Positions 1-9,540 are shown, numbered from the stretch's first letter. The stretch is 43,048 nucleotides of DNA from [Clostridium] symbiosum ATCC 14940 (GCF_000466485.1 NZ_KE992963.1:1-43048); one strand, 5' to 3'. The notes: a model not told the origin generated them from the letters alone. Numbers and translations: made by a program.

Positions 1-71
1 CGCGTCCTCCCAACCTCAGTTAAATCTCCATATTTCTCTCCCCCGCTCTGGAAAAACAGCCGGTGAAATGA

Positions 72-77
72 TACAAT
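72..77 (+). promoter_or_regulatory. Candidate extended -10 promoter of the first activator gene
   Basis: TACAAT at 72-77 is preceded by TG at 69-70, giving an extended -10 (TGATACAAT). No convincing -35 lies 17 bases upstream. Transcription would begin near 84, leaving a 36-base leader that carries the strong AGGAGG site before the ATG at 120. Confidence 0.4.
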
Positions 78-119
78 AAAACAGTATTTTACCCATTTGC
101 GCATTTAACAGGAGGCATA

Positions 120-2195
120 ATGAAAAAGCTGGCCGTCGTCGCTTATCAGAAACACACAAGAGAACAGTATGCGGAAACACTCAGGGAACTGTTCGGAGAT
201 TCCGCCCAGGTGGCATATTATTCCATATACGGCAATGAACTGGAAAATCTGGATGCAGATATCGTCCTCGCTTCCACCTATACGGTCTGCGAGCTGCTGA
301 AACAATACGTACCCGACTATGACAACATCGTTATAGCCAATATTACGCTGCGAAAGGATTCCGTCGCCCGGCTGCGGGCCGTCCCTCCCGGAACGCAGGC
401 GCTGCTTGTAAACGTGTCGCTCCAGGACGCCATTGATACAATTTCTCTGATACACAGGTGCGGGATTAAACATATTGATTTTGCCCCTGCTTATCCTCCT
501 ATATCACAGGCTCTTTCCTGTGATATGGCCGTTACTCCCGGCGAGATGAATCTCGTCCCGCCCTATGTAAAAAATGTCATCGATCTGGGTGACCGCGTAC
601 TGTCCATGAAAACAATCATTGAAATAGCCGTCCGCCTGAATTCAATCGAGCTGCTGCACAAACCTATTTTCCGGGAATATTTTGACAGCATTATCTCTAC
701 CGATACCAGCGTACACGGGATGCTCTACCAGATTAATTTTCTTGAACAGCAGCTCCAGTTTGTCATGCAGGTGTTCGGATCCGGAATTATGAGCCTGAAT
801 GAACACGGCAATATAATTTTTGTCAATGAACCGGCGGCCGGGCTTGTCGGCTGGCCGCCGCAGCATTTATTCAAAAAGCATCTTTCCATGGTTCTGCCCG
901 GAATCTGGGAAGACGCGTCCATGACCGCCGTAAAAGACAAAGTCATAACTGTGAATTCCAACGTGATTATCGTCTCCGTTCACACGATCGAATATACTTC
1001 CGTACAGCACGGCTATATCGTCCTTCTAAAAAAATTCACTGATTTGGAACAGGAGCAGTATAAGATACGCAGGCAGGTTATGTCCAAAGGCCATGCCGCT
1101 AAATACACCTTTGACGATATCGTCGGCAACAGCCTGGTAATCCGGCAGACTAAACAATTAGCCGGGAAGATGGCGTGCTCTAATTCCGCGGTGCTGATTT
1201 ACGGACAGACCGGAACGGGTAAGGAATTATTTGCCCAGTCCATTCACAATGCATCTCCCCGCAGGAATTATCCGTTTATTGCCATCAACTGTTCGGCGAT
1301 ACCGGAAAACCTCCTGGAAAGCGAGCTGTTCGGTTATGCGGAAGGCGCTTTTACCGGAGCCAGAAAAGGAGGAAAATCCGGATTCTTTGAACAGGCCCAC
1401 GGCGGAACGCTCTTCCTGGATGAAATCAGCGAGATGAATATCCATCTGCAGACGCGTCTGCTGCGTGTCCTGCAGGAAAAGGAAGTCACGCGCATCGGCG
1501 GCGACTCGGTTATCAATGTGGATGTCCGGATTATTGCCGCCTCCAATAAGAAATTGAAAACCCTTGTGAATCAGTCGGCCTTCCGCAAGGATCTCTACTA
1601 CCGGCTGAATGTGCTGAGCCTTCAGATTCCTCCGCTCGAGGAGCGCAGGGAAGATATTCCGCTTCTGCTTGAAAAAATGAAAGAAGAACTGCACGCCGGC
1701 TATACCCTCGCTCCGGACGCTATGGAACTGATACAAAATATTCATTTTGAGGGAAATATACGTGAGCTGCGCAATCTGGCGGAACGCCTCAACTACTCAG
1801 ATCAGCAGTATATAGACGCGGGGGAGCTGAAACGTTATCTGGATCAGGATGTTTACGGGGACGAGGGCGCGAACCGACAGGAGACGGAACTTCTGGAGCA
1901 GTTTTTGTCGGAAAATTCAGGACGGCTGGACCGGATCCTCCCTGTCCTGTCTGTTATTAAGCAGACGGAACACAGCCGCCTGAGACTGGGCCGGAAGACC
2001 GTTTTGAAAGAACTCGAGGACCGCGGCCTCTTCTTTTCCGAACAGGAGATCCGTACCCTGTTCCAGACGCTTGCCTTTTACCGCCTGATCCGGATTACGC
2101 GCGGCAGAGGAGGAACCTGTATCACCGGCCTGGGCATAAAAGCTTATAACCTCATGATGGAAAAAGGAGCGGCTCAGACAGAGTCGCCCCAATAA
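120..2195 (+). CDS. Sigma-54-dependent transcriptional activator, PrpR-like layout
   Basis: This 691-residue enhancer-binding protein activates RNA polymerase carrying sigma-54. Residues 1-200 form a PrpR_N-like ligand-sensing region (weakly recognised). Residues 210-310 look like a PAS domain, and residues 330-570 are the AAA+ ATPase, with Walker A GQTGTGKE at 362-369, GAFTGA at 409-414 and Walker B ending FLDE near 432-435. The tail lacks a typical Fis helix-turn-helix; residues 610-690 instead look like a winged helix (TVLKELEDRG, then a short wing). The start is supported by AGGAGGCATA-ATG. It converges on the opp/D-peptide operon and overlaps its last gene by 22 bases. That operon has a sigma-54 promoter, so it is the obvious target. 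The activating ligand is unknown. Confidence 0.93.
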   Translation: MKKLAVVAYQKHTREQYAETLRELFGDSAQVAYYSIYGNELENLDADIVLASTYTVCELLKQYVPDYDNIVIANITLRKDSVARLRAVPPGTQALLVNVSLQDAIDTISLIHRCGIKHIDFAPAYPPISQALSCDMAVTPGEMNLVPPYVKNVIDLGDRVLSMKTIIEIAVRLNSIELLHKPIFREYFDSIISTDTSVHGMLYQINFLEQQLQFVMQVFGSGIMSLNEHGNIIFVNEPAAGLVGWPPQHLFKKHLSMVLPGIWEDASMTAVKDKVITVNSNVIIVSVHTIEYTSVQHGYIVLLKKFTDLEQEQYKIRRQVMSKGHAAKYTFDDIVGNSLVIRQTKQLAGKMACSNSAVLIYGQTGTGKELFAQSIHNASPRRNYPFIAINCSAIPENLLESELFGYAEGAFTGARKGGKSGFFEQAHGGTLFLDEISEMNIHLQTRLLRVLQEKEVTRIGGDSVINVDVRIIAASNKKLKTLVNQSAFRKDLYYRLNVLSLQIPPLEERREDIPLLLEKMKEELHAGYTLAPDAMELIQNIHFEGNIRELRNLAERLNYSDQQYIDAGELKRYLDQDVYGDEGANRQETELLEQFLSENSGRLDRILPVLSVIKQTEHSRLRLGRKTVLKELEDRGLFFSEQEIRTLFQTLAFYRLIRITRGRGGTCITGLGIKAYNLMMEKGAAQTESPQ

Positions 2196-3139
2196 CGATA
2201 GAAAAAGTTTTCTGCATTCCGGTAGCAGATGAGTTCCGCCTGACGTTCGGAAAACCCGTTATCCGCCATGGCTTCGGTTAATTTACCAATATCCTGTACT
2301 CCGTTAATCTCCAGCTCGATATCCATACCGTCAAAGTCGGCGCCGATACCAAGTACCTCTTCGCCGCCGACATTGATGATATGGCGGCAGTGCCGGATTA
2401 TATCGGAGATACGGCTGACCGGATCGTCCGAGAGAAAATCAGAGTAGAAATTCACTCCGATTATTCCGCCGCAGTCGGCAATCTGCCGGATCATCGCGTC
2501 ACTGAGATTACGGCTGACGGCGCGCAGGCTGCGTGCGTCTGAATGAGTGGCTATTACGGGCCTGCGCCCATACCGTATAATATCCTGGAACCCTTCGTCC
2601 GACAAATGGGAAACATCTGCGACCATTCCCAGCTCATCCATCCGCTCTAACACCTCAAAGCCAAACGGTTTTAAGCCTCTATGGCCGGAATGCGGGGCAT
2701 TGTGAGGATATCCCAGACAATTCTCGTGATTCCAGGTCATATTAATCACGCGGATTCCTTTCTCATATAATTCATCCAGACGTTCCATACGGTTTTCAAG
2801 AACACCGCCCTCCTCCAGGGTCAGGAAACCGGACAATATCCCCTGCTTTTGGTTTTCGGCATAATCCTGAAAGCTTCCTGCAAAGCGGACTTTATCCTCA
2901 TATCCGCAGGTCTGCTGGTAAAATAAATCTATCATGCCGAGTACGTCCTGATAATGGCTTCCCAGACGCGGTTTTTTGGCAAGGTTCAGAAAGCAGGCAA
3001 ACATTTGGGCCGTATAACCGCTACGCCGCAGATGCTTCAGCGACACATGGCAGCTATTCTCCCATAAATCGCCCAGCTCACGGTTCTCCTGGTAAAACAG
3101 GCGGTACAGAGTATCCGCATGAAAATCAATAAATTTCAT
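2174..3139 (-). CDS. Membrane dipeptidase-type M19 metallopeptidase
   Basis: A 321-residue zinc dipeptidase of the renal dipeptidase family (M19), which hydrolyses dipeptides and tolerates a D-residue in the C-terminal position. Visible metal-site residues are the HxD at 7-9 (FHADT), the LEEGG glutamate near 109-110, VSH at 178 and THSD at 199. The N-terminus, MKFIDFHADT, is the normal family start and there is no signal peptide, so it acts in the cytoplasm. It is the last gene of the opp operon, 77 bases after the PLP enzyme gene. Its final 22 bases overlap the end of the convergent activator gene. Probably it finishes cleavage of imported peptides. Confidence 0.93.
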   Translation of the reverse strand: MKFIDFHADTLYRLFYQENRELGDLWENSCHVSLKHLRRSGYTAQMFACFLNLAKKPRLGSHYQDVLGMIDLFYQQTCGYEDKVRFAGSFQDYAENQKQGILSGFLTLEEGGVLENRMERLDELYEKGIRVINMTWNHENCLGYPHNAPHSGHRGLKPFGFEVLERMDELGMVADVSHLSDEGFQDIIRYGRRPVIATHSDARSLRAVSRNLSDAMIRQIADCGGIIGVNFYSDFLSDDPVSRISDIIRHCRHIINVGGEEVLGIGADFDGMDIELEINGVQDIGKLTEAMADNGFSERQAELICYRNAENFFYRYWGDSV

Positions 3140-3216
3140 TTCTCCAAGCTCTCCTCATCTCTAAAAAATAAAGTTACAGCGTTGCGTTAACGATACATGT
3201 ACGCTCCGCGCACAGG

Positions 3217-4218
3217 TCACCCTTTGCGCAATCCTGTAAATAGCTCCCTGGCCGGGAAAAGTCCGAACAGGCCGCCCGTATGCAGGAAAAGCACATTTTT
3301 ACTTCCGGCAAAGCTTCCTTTTTTGACTTCCTGTGTGAATCCGTACATACATTTTCCCGTATAAACGGGATCTAATAATACGCCCTCCATACGGGCAAAA
3401 TCCCTGATAAAGTTAAGCTCTTCCTGACGGCTCAGAGCATATCCCCTGCCTACATAGCCGTCAATGATTTCCACTTCTTCCGGCCGGATTGCGACAGGCT
3501 CCTCCAGATAAGCGCCCGCTTCCTCCACTATCTCTGAAACACGCTGCCGGAAAAACGGAGCGTCGTCACACACATTTATCCCCACAACGCGTTTATTAAG
3601 CCCATACAGCCGGTTGGCCAGGCAGACACCGGCGAAGGTGCCGCCGGAACCGACTGCATCCACGATGGTATCAAAGGTAACGCCAAGTTCCCGTTCCTGC
3701 TCCATGATTTCCTGCATACAGGCCAGATATCCGAAGGTACCGATGCCATTGGACGCCCCTTCCGGGATAATATAAGCTTTACGGCTGGCTGCGGCATATT
3801 CGGCGGCCAGCTCTTCCATAATCTCACCACGCCTCGAACGGTAGCTTTCCGCGTCAATAATGCGCACATCCGCCCCCAGAAGACAGTCGATAAAGTAATT
3901 TCCGTCCACGGGCGGTTCCTTATCAGCGCTTCTAAGCACCAGACAGGTATTTAGTCCCAGCTTTACCGCCGCGGCTGCCGTAGCGCGGCAGTGGTTGGAC
4001 TGGAGGCCGCCACAGGTGATGAGCGTATCGGCTCCCTGATCCAGGGCCTCCCTGACGGCATATTCCAGCTTGCGGATTTTGTTGCCGGAGTATTCCATAC
4101 CGGTCAGATCATCTCTTTTTATGTAAATGGAAATTCCTGTTTGTTCCGAAAAACGTTCCAGTTTTTCAATTTTTGTCGGCAGATTGGCTAACGGAATCTT
4201 ATTTGGAAAAGGTTTCAT
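3217..4218 (-). CDS. PLP-dependent D-cysteine desulfhydrase / ACC deaminase family enzyme (copy 1)
   Basis: A 333-residue fold-type II PLP enzyme of the group that includes D-cysteine desulfhydrase and 1-aminocyclopropane-1-carboxylate deaminase. The PLP lysine is in SGNKIRKLEY (K47), and the substrate-loop motif QSNHCR is at 73-78, intact as in the family. VGSGGTFAG near 190 is the phosphate-binding glycine loop. Members release ammonia, and sulfide where the substrate is cysteine, from small D-amino acids. The start follows AGGAGG with normal spacing. It sits between the M55 aminopeptidase and M19 dipeptidase genes, which fits deamination of the D-amino acids they release. Exact substrate cannot be told from sequence. 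Confidence 0.9.
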   Translation of the reverse strand: MKPFPNKIPLANLPTKIEKLERFSEQTGISIYIKRDDLTGMEYSGNKIRKLEYAVREALDQGADTLITCGGLQSNHCRATAAAAVKLGLNTCLVLRSADKEPPVDGNYFIDCLLGADVRIIDAESYRSRRGEIMEELAAEYAAASRKAYIIPEGASNGIGTFGYLACMQEIMEQERELGVTFDTIVDAVGSGGTFAGVCLANRLYGLNKRVVGINVCDDAPFFRQRVSEIVEEAGAYLEEPVAIRPEEVEIIDGYVGRGYALSRQEELNFIRDFARMEGVLLDPVYTGKCMYGFTQEVKKGSFAGSKNVLFLHTGGLFGLFPARELFTGLRKG

Positions 4219-4236
4219 GATTTTATTCCTCCTGAT

Positions 4237-5040
4237 TTATACTACAAAATGGAAAAAGCGGAGAACCTCATAGTAATCAGCCGATTGAAAGCCGATCGTA
4301 TGAGGATCCAGCCTGCACGCTCCCGGATAGTACGAAGAGCCTTCCGCATCATAATGCTTGTGGTACGACACCGTCACGTGAAACTCGGGGGGCAGTACAT
4401 AGGTATAGCGATCCGGATTCCCTTCCAGCGCCTTCCTGGCGGAGTCTTCCAGCATTTTCTCCGCCTTTTCCGGATGCAGACCGGCAACGGCCGCCCCGAT
4501 TCCTCTTTTCACAGGGCAGGCCGCAATCAGCGGATTCAGCATCTTTGCCTTTTCACAGATTGCCTCATCCCCGGAAACAAAGGCCGTGGGTATTCCGAGG
4601 TAAGTACATGCATAAGAAAAGAGCATCAGTTCCGACGCAGAGGCGCCGTTAATGGTAATCTCCCGGATCCGCCTGCTGCTGATCGTGTGCGCCATGGGAT
4701 TTCCTCCCTGGCCGGCGCCGTCGTGATATCCTACAAACAGCACGGCGTCATAGCTTTCATCGATGCCGCCCACCATGGAATAGGGGTTTCTCACTTCCCC
4801 CCGGATAAGGGTGACCGGCTCCGGCAGGTATTCATGCATGATATTAAGGCCGTATCCATGCGAATCCTTTACCGCCACAAACTCTGCCCCGGCTGACAGA
4901 GCGCCGCGGCAGACTGCGCCCACTTCCCGGCTCATTTGAATCATCCCTCTGGTATAAAGCTGCGGATTTTCGTTCCCGGCCTCCGCAAAAGAGGCCAGAT
5001 CCGCGGTTCCTTCTATATCTGCGCTGATGAATACTTTCAT
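4237..5040 (-). CDS. M55 family D-aminopeptidase, DppA type
   Basis: A 267-residue homologue of Bacillus DppA, a zinc enzyme that removes N-terminal D-amino acids such as D-Ala from D-Ala-D-Ala. The metal ligands of the family can all be placed: D8 and E10 in FISADIEG, H61 in DSHG, H106 in GYHDG and E137 in ASASELM. I start it at the ATG ending at 5040, whose ATGA overlaps the stop of the upstream gene and which follows a GGGAGGGAGAAGG site; a longer frame exists but would run back through the neighbour. Translational coupling to the transglutaminase-fold gene is likely. It is the clearest pointer that the operon handles D-residues. Confidence 0.93.
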   Translation of the reverse strand: MKVFISADIEGTADLASFAEAGNENPQLYTRGMIQMSREVGAVCRGALSAGAEFVAVKDSHGYGLNIMHEYLPEPVTLIRGEVRNPYSMVGGIDESYDAVLFVGYHDGAGQGGNPMAHTISSRRIREITINGASASELMLFSYACTYLGIPTAFVSGDEAICEKAKMLNPLIAACPVKRGIGAAVAGLHPEKAEKMLEDSARKALEGNPDRYTYVLPPEFHVTVSYHKHYDAEGSSYYPGACRLDPHTIGFQSADYYEVLRFFHFVV

Positions 5041-6419
5041 TTTCCTTCTCCCTCCCACGGAATCTGACAAATCCCCAGTATTTCATGCTTAGTTTCGTAT
5101 TCCGAGCTTCTGAGGGCGCGATCCTCATATTCACATTCTCCGTACTGATTGTCGGTCGGATCCTGGCGCATGAATTTTTTAGGCGGCATAAATTCGTGCT
5201 GGAATGCGGAGTTGGCTGGCATTCGGAACGGATCCAGATTACCAAAATAAAATTGCCGTCTCTCCTCATTGCCTGCGCGTCTGGAACTGCCGCCAAAGGA
5301 CGGATCCGCAAAGAGCCAGCCATACGGCGCAATATAGAACTGTGCCCAGTCGTGTCCGCCGATATCGTACGGCGCGGCAAACAGCCCCGACTGCCAGCGG
5401 GCAGGCACCCCGCCGTAACGGCAGAGCGTAATGAAAAGAAGAGCCTGGATCCCACAGTCCCCTTTCTGGTTTATGCCTGCATATTCAGGTATATTCTCAA
5501 TAATGCTGTATTTGCGCACATAGGAATACCGTATGTTGGAAGTAATATATTCATAAATTTTTTTTGCTTTCAGAAGCGGATTCGTTTCATCCCCCACCAC
5601 TTCCCGGTACAGACTGCGTATGTACGGAGTAAACATGATGTGAGGGGCCTGCTCTTCCAGAAAGAAACCGGGCTGCACCGCCTCCACTTTTTCCGGATCC
5701 GGCGAAATGTAAGCCAGATGGTTTTCATATTGATACTCTACTGAAAACTCGCTGTCTTTTTCCAAGGTCCCCTGAAAGCAGACCGTACGGCTCTCGAAAT
5801 CCTCGGGTGAGGCAAAAGCGCCGGAGGGAACGGAGATAAGCTGAATATTCCTGACCTGTGTTCCCGCACAGGGAATCGGCAGATGGACGGTAATCCGGCT
5901 GCCCACGCGCCGGGCCTCTTCTTTCACCTTCAGGGTTGTGCGGATCCTGATGAGATAGGCATTCCCGCCCTTCTCCTTCATGGTGCGCATATTTTCATTG
6001 AGAACCGTCTGCTTTAACTGCGCGTCACCGGACTGCTGGGGCGCCGACAGACGGGCGGTAACAGGATGCTGTACTTTCAGCAGATTATCATAAAACGTGC
6101 GGATAAAATGCATTTTTCCATCCCTGTATATCCAGTCGAACAGCCCTTCGTCAATGTATTTATCAAATTCTTCCCTTGTAAAACCGCTGATGTTTTCGCT
6201 GAGGATGGCAAGAGCCTCATCGAAGGAGTACGGGTAATCAGCTTCCCAGACCGGAATCAGCTCCCGCTCCAGTTCCAGTCTTTTTCTCAGCGCCTGGGGC
6301 AGGTTCCCTCTCAGGCGAAGTTCAATTAGTTTCAGCGCTTCGGAAAAATATCCCGCATCTTTCCTCCTTCTGATATCTTCAGGCAGCGGTACTGCCAAAT
6401 ATGGCACATGATCCAACAT
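5037..6419 (-). CDS. Transglutaminase-fold (cysteine protease-like) protein
   Basis: A 460-residue cytoplasmic protein with a C-terminal transglutaminase-like domain. The catalytic triad is visible: C322 in KGDCGIQA, H356 in GGHDWAQF and D372 in FADPSFGG. About 280 residues precede it, an alpha-helical first part and then a beta-rich stretch with no family I can name. Bacterial members usually hydrolyse peptide or amide bonds rather than cross-link. No signal peptide or membrane segment is seen. The start at 6419 has AAAGGGAGGTAATTAATT upstream, and the stop overlaps the M55 start by 4 bases. In this operon it may be an endopeptidase or amidase feeding the M55 and M19 enzymes; that role is inference. 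Confidence 0.85.
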   Translation of the reverse strand: MLDHVPYLAVPLPEDIRRRKDAGYFSEALKLIELRLRGNLPQALRKRLELERELIPVWEADYPYSFDEALAILSENISGFTREEFDKYIDEGLFDWIYRDGKMHFIRTFYDNLLKVQHPVTARLSAPQQSGDAQLKQTVLNENMRTMKEKGGNAYLIRIRTTLKVKEEARRVGSRITVHLPIPCAGTQVRNIQLISVPSGAFASPEDFESRTVCFQGTLEKDSEFSVEYQYENHLAYISPDPEKVEAVQPGFFLEEQAPHIMFTPYIRSLYREVVGDETNPLLKAKKIYEYITSNIRYSYVRKYSIIENIPEYAGINQKGDCGIQALLFITLCRYGGVPARWQSGLFAAPYDIGGHDWAQFYIAPYGWLFADPSFGGSSRRAGNEERRQFYFGNLDPFRMPANSAFQHEFMPPKKFMRQDPTDNQYGECEYEDRALRSSEYETKHEILGICQIPWEGEGK

Positions 6420-6438
6420 AATTAATTACCTCCCTTTA

Positions 6439-7542
6439 CTAGAGCGTTTCGAACTGGCTGAAAAGCGCGCCGAATCCGCCTGAATGGAGATAACAGGCGC
6501 TTCCGTCAATGCTTCCCTTTTGTATCAAATCCAACATGCCGTAAAGCGTTTTGCTCGTATAAACCTTTTCTACAAAGATGCCCTCTGCTCTGGCCAAATC
6601 GTGTATCCAGTCCACGGATTCCGGGGTGGGTATGCCCCATCCTTCACCGCGGTATTCTTCGTGTATCGTATACAAATCATCAAAGGATGCGCCTGCCAGA
6701 CTTCCGGTAAGCTCCTGCAGGTCCCTGATAAAGCCGCATAAAATTTCCTGCAGCTCCTGTTTTTCATGTTCTACCGTTACCACATGCACGTGAAACGGAG
6801 CTTCCACCAGAGCCGTGCCGAATATCACTCCTGCCGCCAGTCCGCCGTTCCCGCCCGGGACGAACAGATGCTTAATCTCTATTCCCCTCCCGGCACACTG
6901 TTCACACAGCTCGACAACAGCCTGTACATAGCCCAGGGAGCCGAGCGCCGTTGAGGCCCCGTTTCTTATAACATACGGATGCCTGTTCTGTTCCTCCAGT
7001 TCCCGGCAGAACTGCTCCACATATTTCTCGCGTTCCCGGTCCGGCATATCCCCTATAAACCGCATATCGGCGCCGGATAAAGAATTCAGAAGCTGATTGC
7101 CTTCCGCCCGTTCCGGCTTGTCGTCGTTGTGAATAATGACGCAGTCAAGGTCTGCCTTGCTGCAGGCGGAGACAGCCAGGGAACACAGATTGGACTGGCA
7201 TTTCCCTGAGGCAATTACAACATCCGCCCTTCTTTGCACCGCATCTCCCAGCAGGTATTCCAGGTTTCTGATTTTGTTGCCCCCGGCCCCCAGCCCGGTG
7301 AGATCATCTCGTTTAATATAGAGAGGAAACGGCGCTCCCGTTTTTTTCCTTATATTATTCATCTGATGAAGCGGAGTCGGAAAAGTCCCCAGCTCCAGAC
7401 GGTGAAAGTTCGACAAAACTTTTTTCGCTTGCCCGGTATTCATATCAATCTCCATTCTGCCGCAGACGCAGGCGGCACTAATTCTGTTAATCTGTTCAAG
7501 CGTCTTGTACAAATCATTCCGATAACTGTTACTGTCCTTCAA
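6439..7542 (-). CDS. PLP-dependent D-cysteine desulfhydrase / ACC deaminase family enzyme (copy 2)
   Basis: Paralogue of the enzyme encoded at 3217-4218, with the same IKRDDLTG opening and PLP lysine (GGNKIRNLEY, K90 in this frame). The substrate-loop motif reads QSNLCS where copy 1 and the family have QSNHxR, so specificity probably differs. The start is uncertain. The longest frame opens with TTG at 7542, overlapping the oppF end by 14 bases, and has about 40 residues before the conserved region. ATG codons at 7455 and 7443 give a family-length protein, but neither has a clear ribosome site. It lies between oppF and the transglutaminase-fold gene. Confidence 0.87.
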   Translation of the reverse strand: MKDSNSYRNDLYKTLEQINRISAACVCGRMEIDMNTGQAKKVLSNFHRLELGTFPTPLHQMNNIRKKTGAPFPLYIKRDDLTGLGAGGNKIRNLEYLLGDAVQRRADVVIASGKCQSNLCSLAVSACSKADLDCVIIHNDDKPERAEGNQLLNSLSGADMRFIGDMPDREREKYVEQFCRELEEQNRHPYVIRNGASTALGSLGYVQAVVELCEQCAGRGIEIKHLFVPGGNGGLAAGVIFGTALVEAPFHVHVVTVEHEKQELQEILCGFIRDLQELTGSLAGASFDDLYTIHEEYRGEGWGIPTPESVDWIHDLARAEGIFVEKVYTSKTLYGMLDLIQKGSIDGSACYLHSGGFGALFSQFETL

Positions 7543-8512
7543 CTAGATGGCAGGCAACAAAATGGCCTTTGTGGGTTTCCTTAAGCACAGGCGCCAGCTC
7601 TCTGCAAACGTCCTTCGCATGAGGACAGCGGCTGGCAAATTTACAGCCTGCCGGGGAATTCAGCGGACTTGGAACATCTCCCTCCAGAAGTATCTGCCTG
7701 GACTGCCTGGACAGGTCCGGATCCGCCACGGGAATCGCCGAAAGCAGAGCCTTTGTATAGGGATGCTGGTTGTGGTTATATAATTCTTCCGTCTCGGCTA
7801 TCTCCACCAGGCTTCCCAGATACATGACGCCCACACGGTCCGAAATATGCCGTACCATTGAAAGGTCATGGGCGACAAAGAGATAAGTAAGCCCCATCTG
7901 CTCCTGCAAATCCTCCAGCATATTAATGACCTGTGCCTGGATCGAGACATCCAGGGCCGAGATGGGCTCATCGCAGATAATAAATTCGGGACCTACGGCC
8001 AAAGCCCTCGCTATGCCCACACGCTGCCTCTGTCCGCCGGAAAATTCATGGGGATAGCGGCTGGCGTGATCTTTATTGAGACCGACCCGGGAAAGCAGAT
8101 CCAGAATGTACTCCTCTCTCGCCTTTCCTGAACAGATATGGTGAATGTCCAGCGGTTCTCCCACAATGTCCGCCACAGTCATGCGGGGATTTAAGGATGC
8201 GTAAGGATCCTGGAAGATCATCTGTATTTTCTTTCGGTAGGCCATAAACTCCCTGGCGCTTAAATGTGTAATGTCGGCGCCGTCATACCGTACCGTTCCG
8301 TCGGTTGGTTCATAGAGACGGCTGATAGCGCGGCCCGTTGTGGTTTTTCCGCACCCGGACTCTCCTACCAGGCCGAACGTCTCACCCCTGTCTATAAAAA
8401 AGGACACGTTATCAACTGCTTTCACATAAGAAACCTTCTGCCTGATGACTCCCCTCACTTTTTTAAAATACATTTTGAGGTTTTCAACTTCAATCAGATG
8501 CTGATTGGCCAC
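7529..8512 (-). CDS. oppF: Oligopeptide ABC transporter ATPase (OppF type)
   Basis: A 327-residue ABC ATPase of the peptide importer family, cytoplasmic. It has Walker [10 protein letters not shown], signature [14 protein letters not shown] and Walker [12 protein letters not shown]. The C-terminal oligopeptide/dipeptide extension has the cysteine cluster typical of the family ([14 protein letters not shown]). The start is GTG at 8512, preceded by GGGGGGTG, and overlaps the oppD end by 23 bases, so the two ATPases are translationally coupled. Together with OppD it drives import of peptides captured by OppA. Confidence 0.95.
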   Translation of the reverse strand: MANQHLIEVENLKMYFKKVRGVIRQKVSYVKAVDNVSFFIDRGETFGLVGESGCGKTTTGRAISRLYEPTDGTVRYDGADITHLSAREFMAYRKKIQMIFQDPYASLNPRMTVADIVGEPLDIHHICSGKAREEYILDLLSRVGLNKDHASRYPHEFSGGQRQRVGIARALAVGPEFIICDEPISALDVSIQAQVINMLEDLQEQMGLTYLFVAHDLSMVRHISDRVGVMYLGSLVEIAETEELYNHNQHPYTKALLSAIPVADPDLSRQSRQILLEGDVPSPLNSPAGCKFASRCPHAKDVCRELAPVLKETHKGHFVACHLVEGQ

Positions 8513-9524
8513 GCTTCACACCCCCCTTTTGCATTTCATACTTTTCTACGGCCGGCGCCTGTGAATGACAGAGCCAGCACCGGACCATGTGATCGCCGCC
8601 GGCAGGAATATCGGGAACCTCCCGCTCACGGCAGATGTGCATGGCAAATTCGCAGCGGGGATAAAATGGACAGCCTGTAGGAGGCTTCAGCATATCCGGA
8701 GGGGTTCCCGCTATGGAGCTCAGGCGTTCCCTGCTTCCTCCCGCCTTCGGTATCGACTGCAGCAGCCCGATGGTGTAGGGGTGGAGCGGTGAATAGAAAA
8801 TATCCTCCACCGTCCCGGTTTCCATAATCTGTCCTCCGTACATTACGATAATCCGGCTGCAGGAGCTGGCAACAACTCCCAGGTCATGGGTAATCAGGAT
8901 CACCGCCGTATTGGTACGCTCTTTTAGCTCCTTTAAAAGACGGAGTATCTGGGCCTGAATGGTAACATCAAGAGCTGTGGTCGGTTCGTCCGCGATAAGA
9001 AGTTCCGGCCTGCACGATAAGGCCATTGCAATCATGACGCGCTGACGCATTCCGCCGGAAAATTCATGAGGATAACAGTGTAACCGTTCCTCCGGGTCCG
9101 GAATGCCGACCAGGCGGAGCATTTCTGCAGCCCGCTCCATCGCCTCTTTCTTTGAGATCTTCTCATGCTCCAGGATTGCCTCGCTTATCTGGGCCCCGAC
9201 AGTAATCAGGGCGTTTAAAGAGGTCATGGGATCCTGGAAAATCATGGCTATTTTGCTGCTTCGTATTTTTCGGATTTCCCTCTTGTTTTTTTTGAGCAGA
9301 TCCTCGCCGTGAAAGAGAATCTGTCCTCCCGTCACTTTACCCGGATGCTGAAGCTGCATGATAGAAAGGGAGGTTACGCTCTTGCCGCTCCCGGATTCGC
9401 CCACAATACCTACCGCTTCCCCTTTTCGGATGGAAAAGCTTACATCCCGTATCGCTTTAACTTCTCCCACGTGGGTAAAAAAAGAGGTTCTCAGGTTTTT
9501 CACCTCTAATAATTGTTCTTCCAT
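8490..9524 (-). CDS. oppD: Oligopeptide ABC transporter ATPase (OppD type)
   Basis: A 344-residue ABC ATPase, partner of OppF. Walker A is GESGSGKSVT, the signature SGGMRQRVMIAMAL and Walker B LLIADEPTTALD. The C-terminal region carries the family cysteine motif CPFYPRCEFAMHIC; in some OppD/DppD proteins the equivalent cysteines hold an iron-sulfur cluster, which is inference here. The ATG at 9524 follows AGAGGTGAT, an excellent ribosome site, 16 bases after the oppC stop. It overlaps oppF by 23 bases. Confidence 0.95.
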   Translation of the reverse strand: MEEQLLEVKNLRTSFFTHVGEVKAIRDVSFSIRKGEAVGIVGESGSGKSVTSLSIMQLQHPGKVTGGQILFHGEDLLKKNKREIRKIRSSKIAMIFQDPMTSLNALITVGAQISEAILEHEKISKKEAMERAAEMLRLVGIPDPEERLHCYPHEFSGGMRQRVMIAMALSCRPELLIADEPTTALDVTIQAQILRLLKELKERTNTAVILITHDLGVVASSCSRIIVMYGGQIMETGTVEDIFYSPLHPYTIGLLQSIPKAGGSRERLSSIAGTPPDMLKPPTGCPFYPRCEFAMHICREREVPDIPAGGDHMVRCWLCHSQAPAVEKYEMQKGGVKRGQSASD

Positions 9525-9540
9525 GAAAAATCACCTCTCT

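Noticed and set aside
4249-4896. Long open frame antisense to the M55 aminopeptidase gene (215 codons)
   Set aside because: It lacks a ribosome site and any recognisable motif, and the opposite strand carries all five M55 metal ligands.
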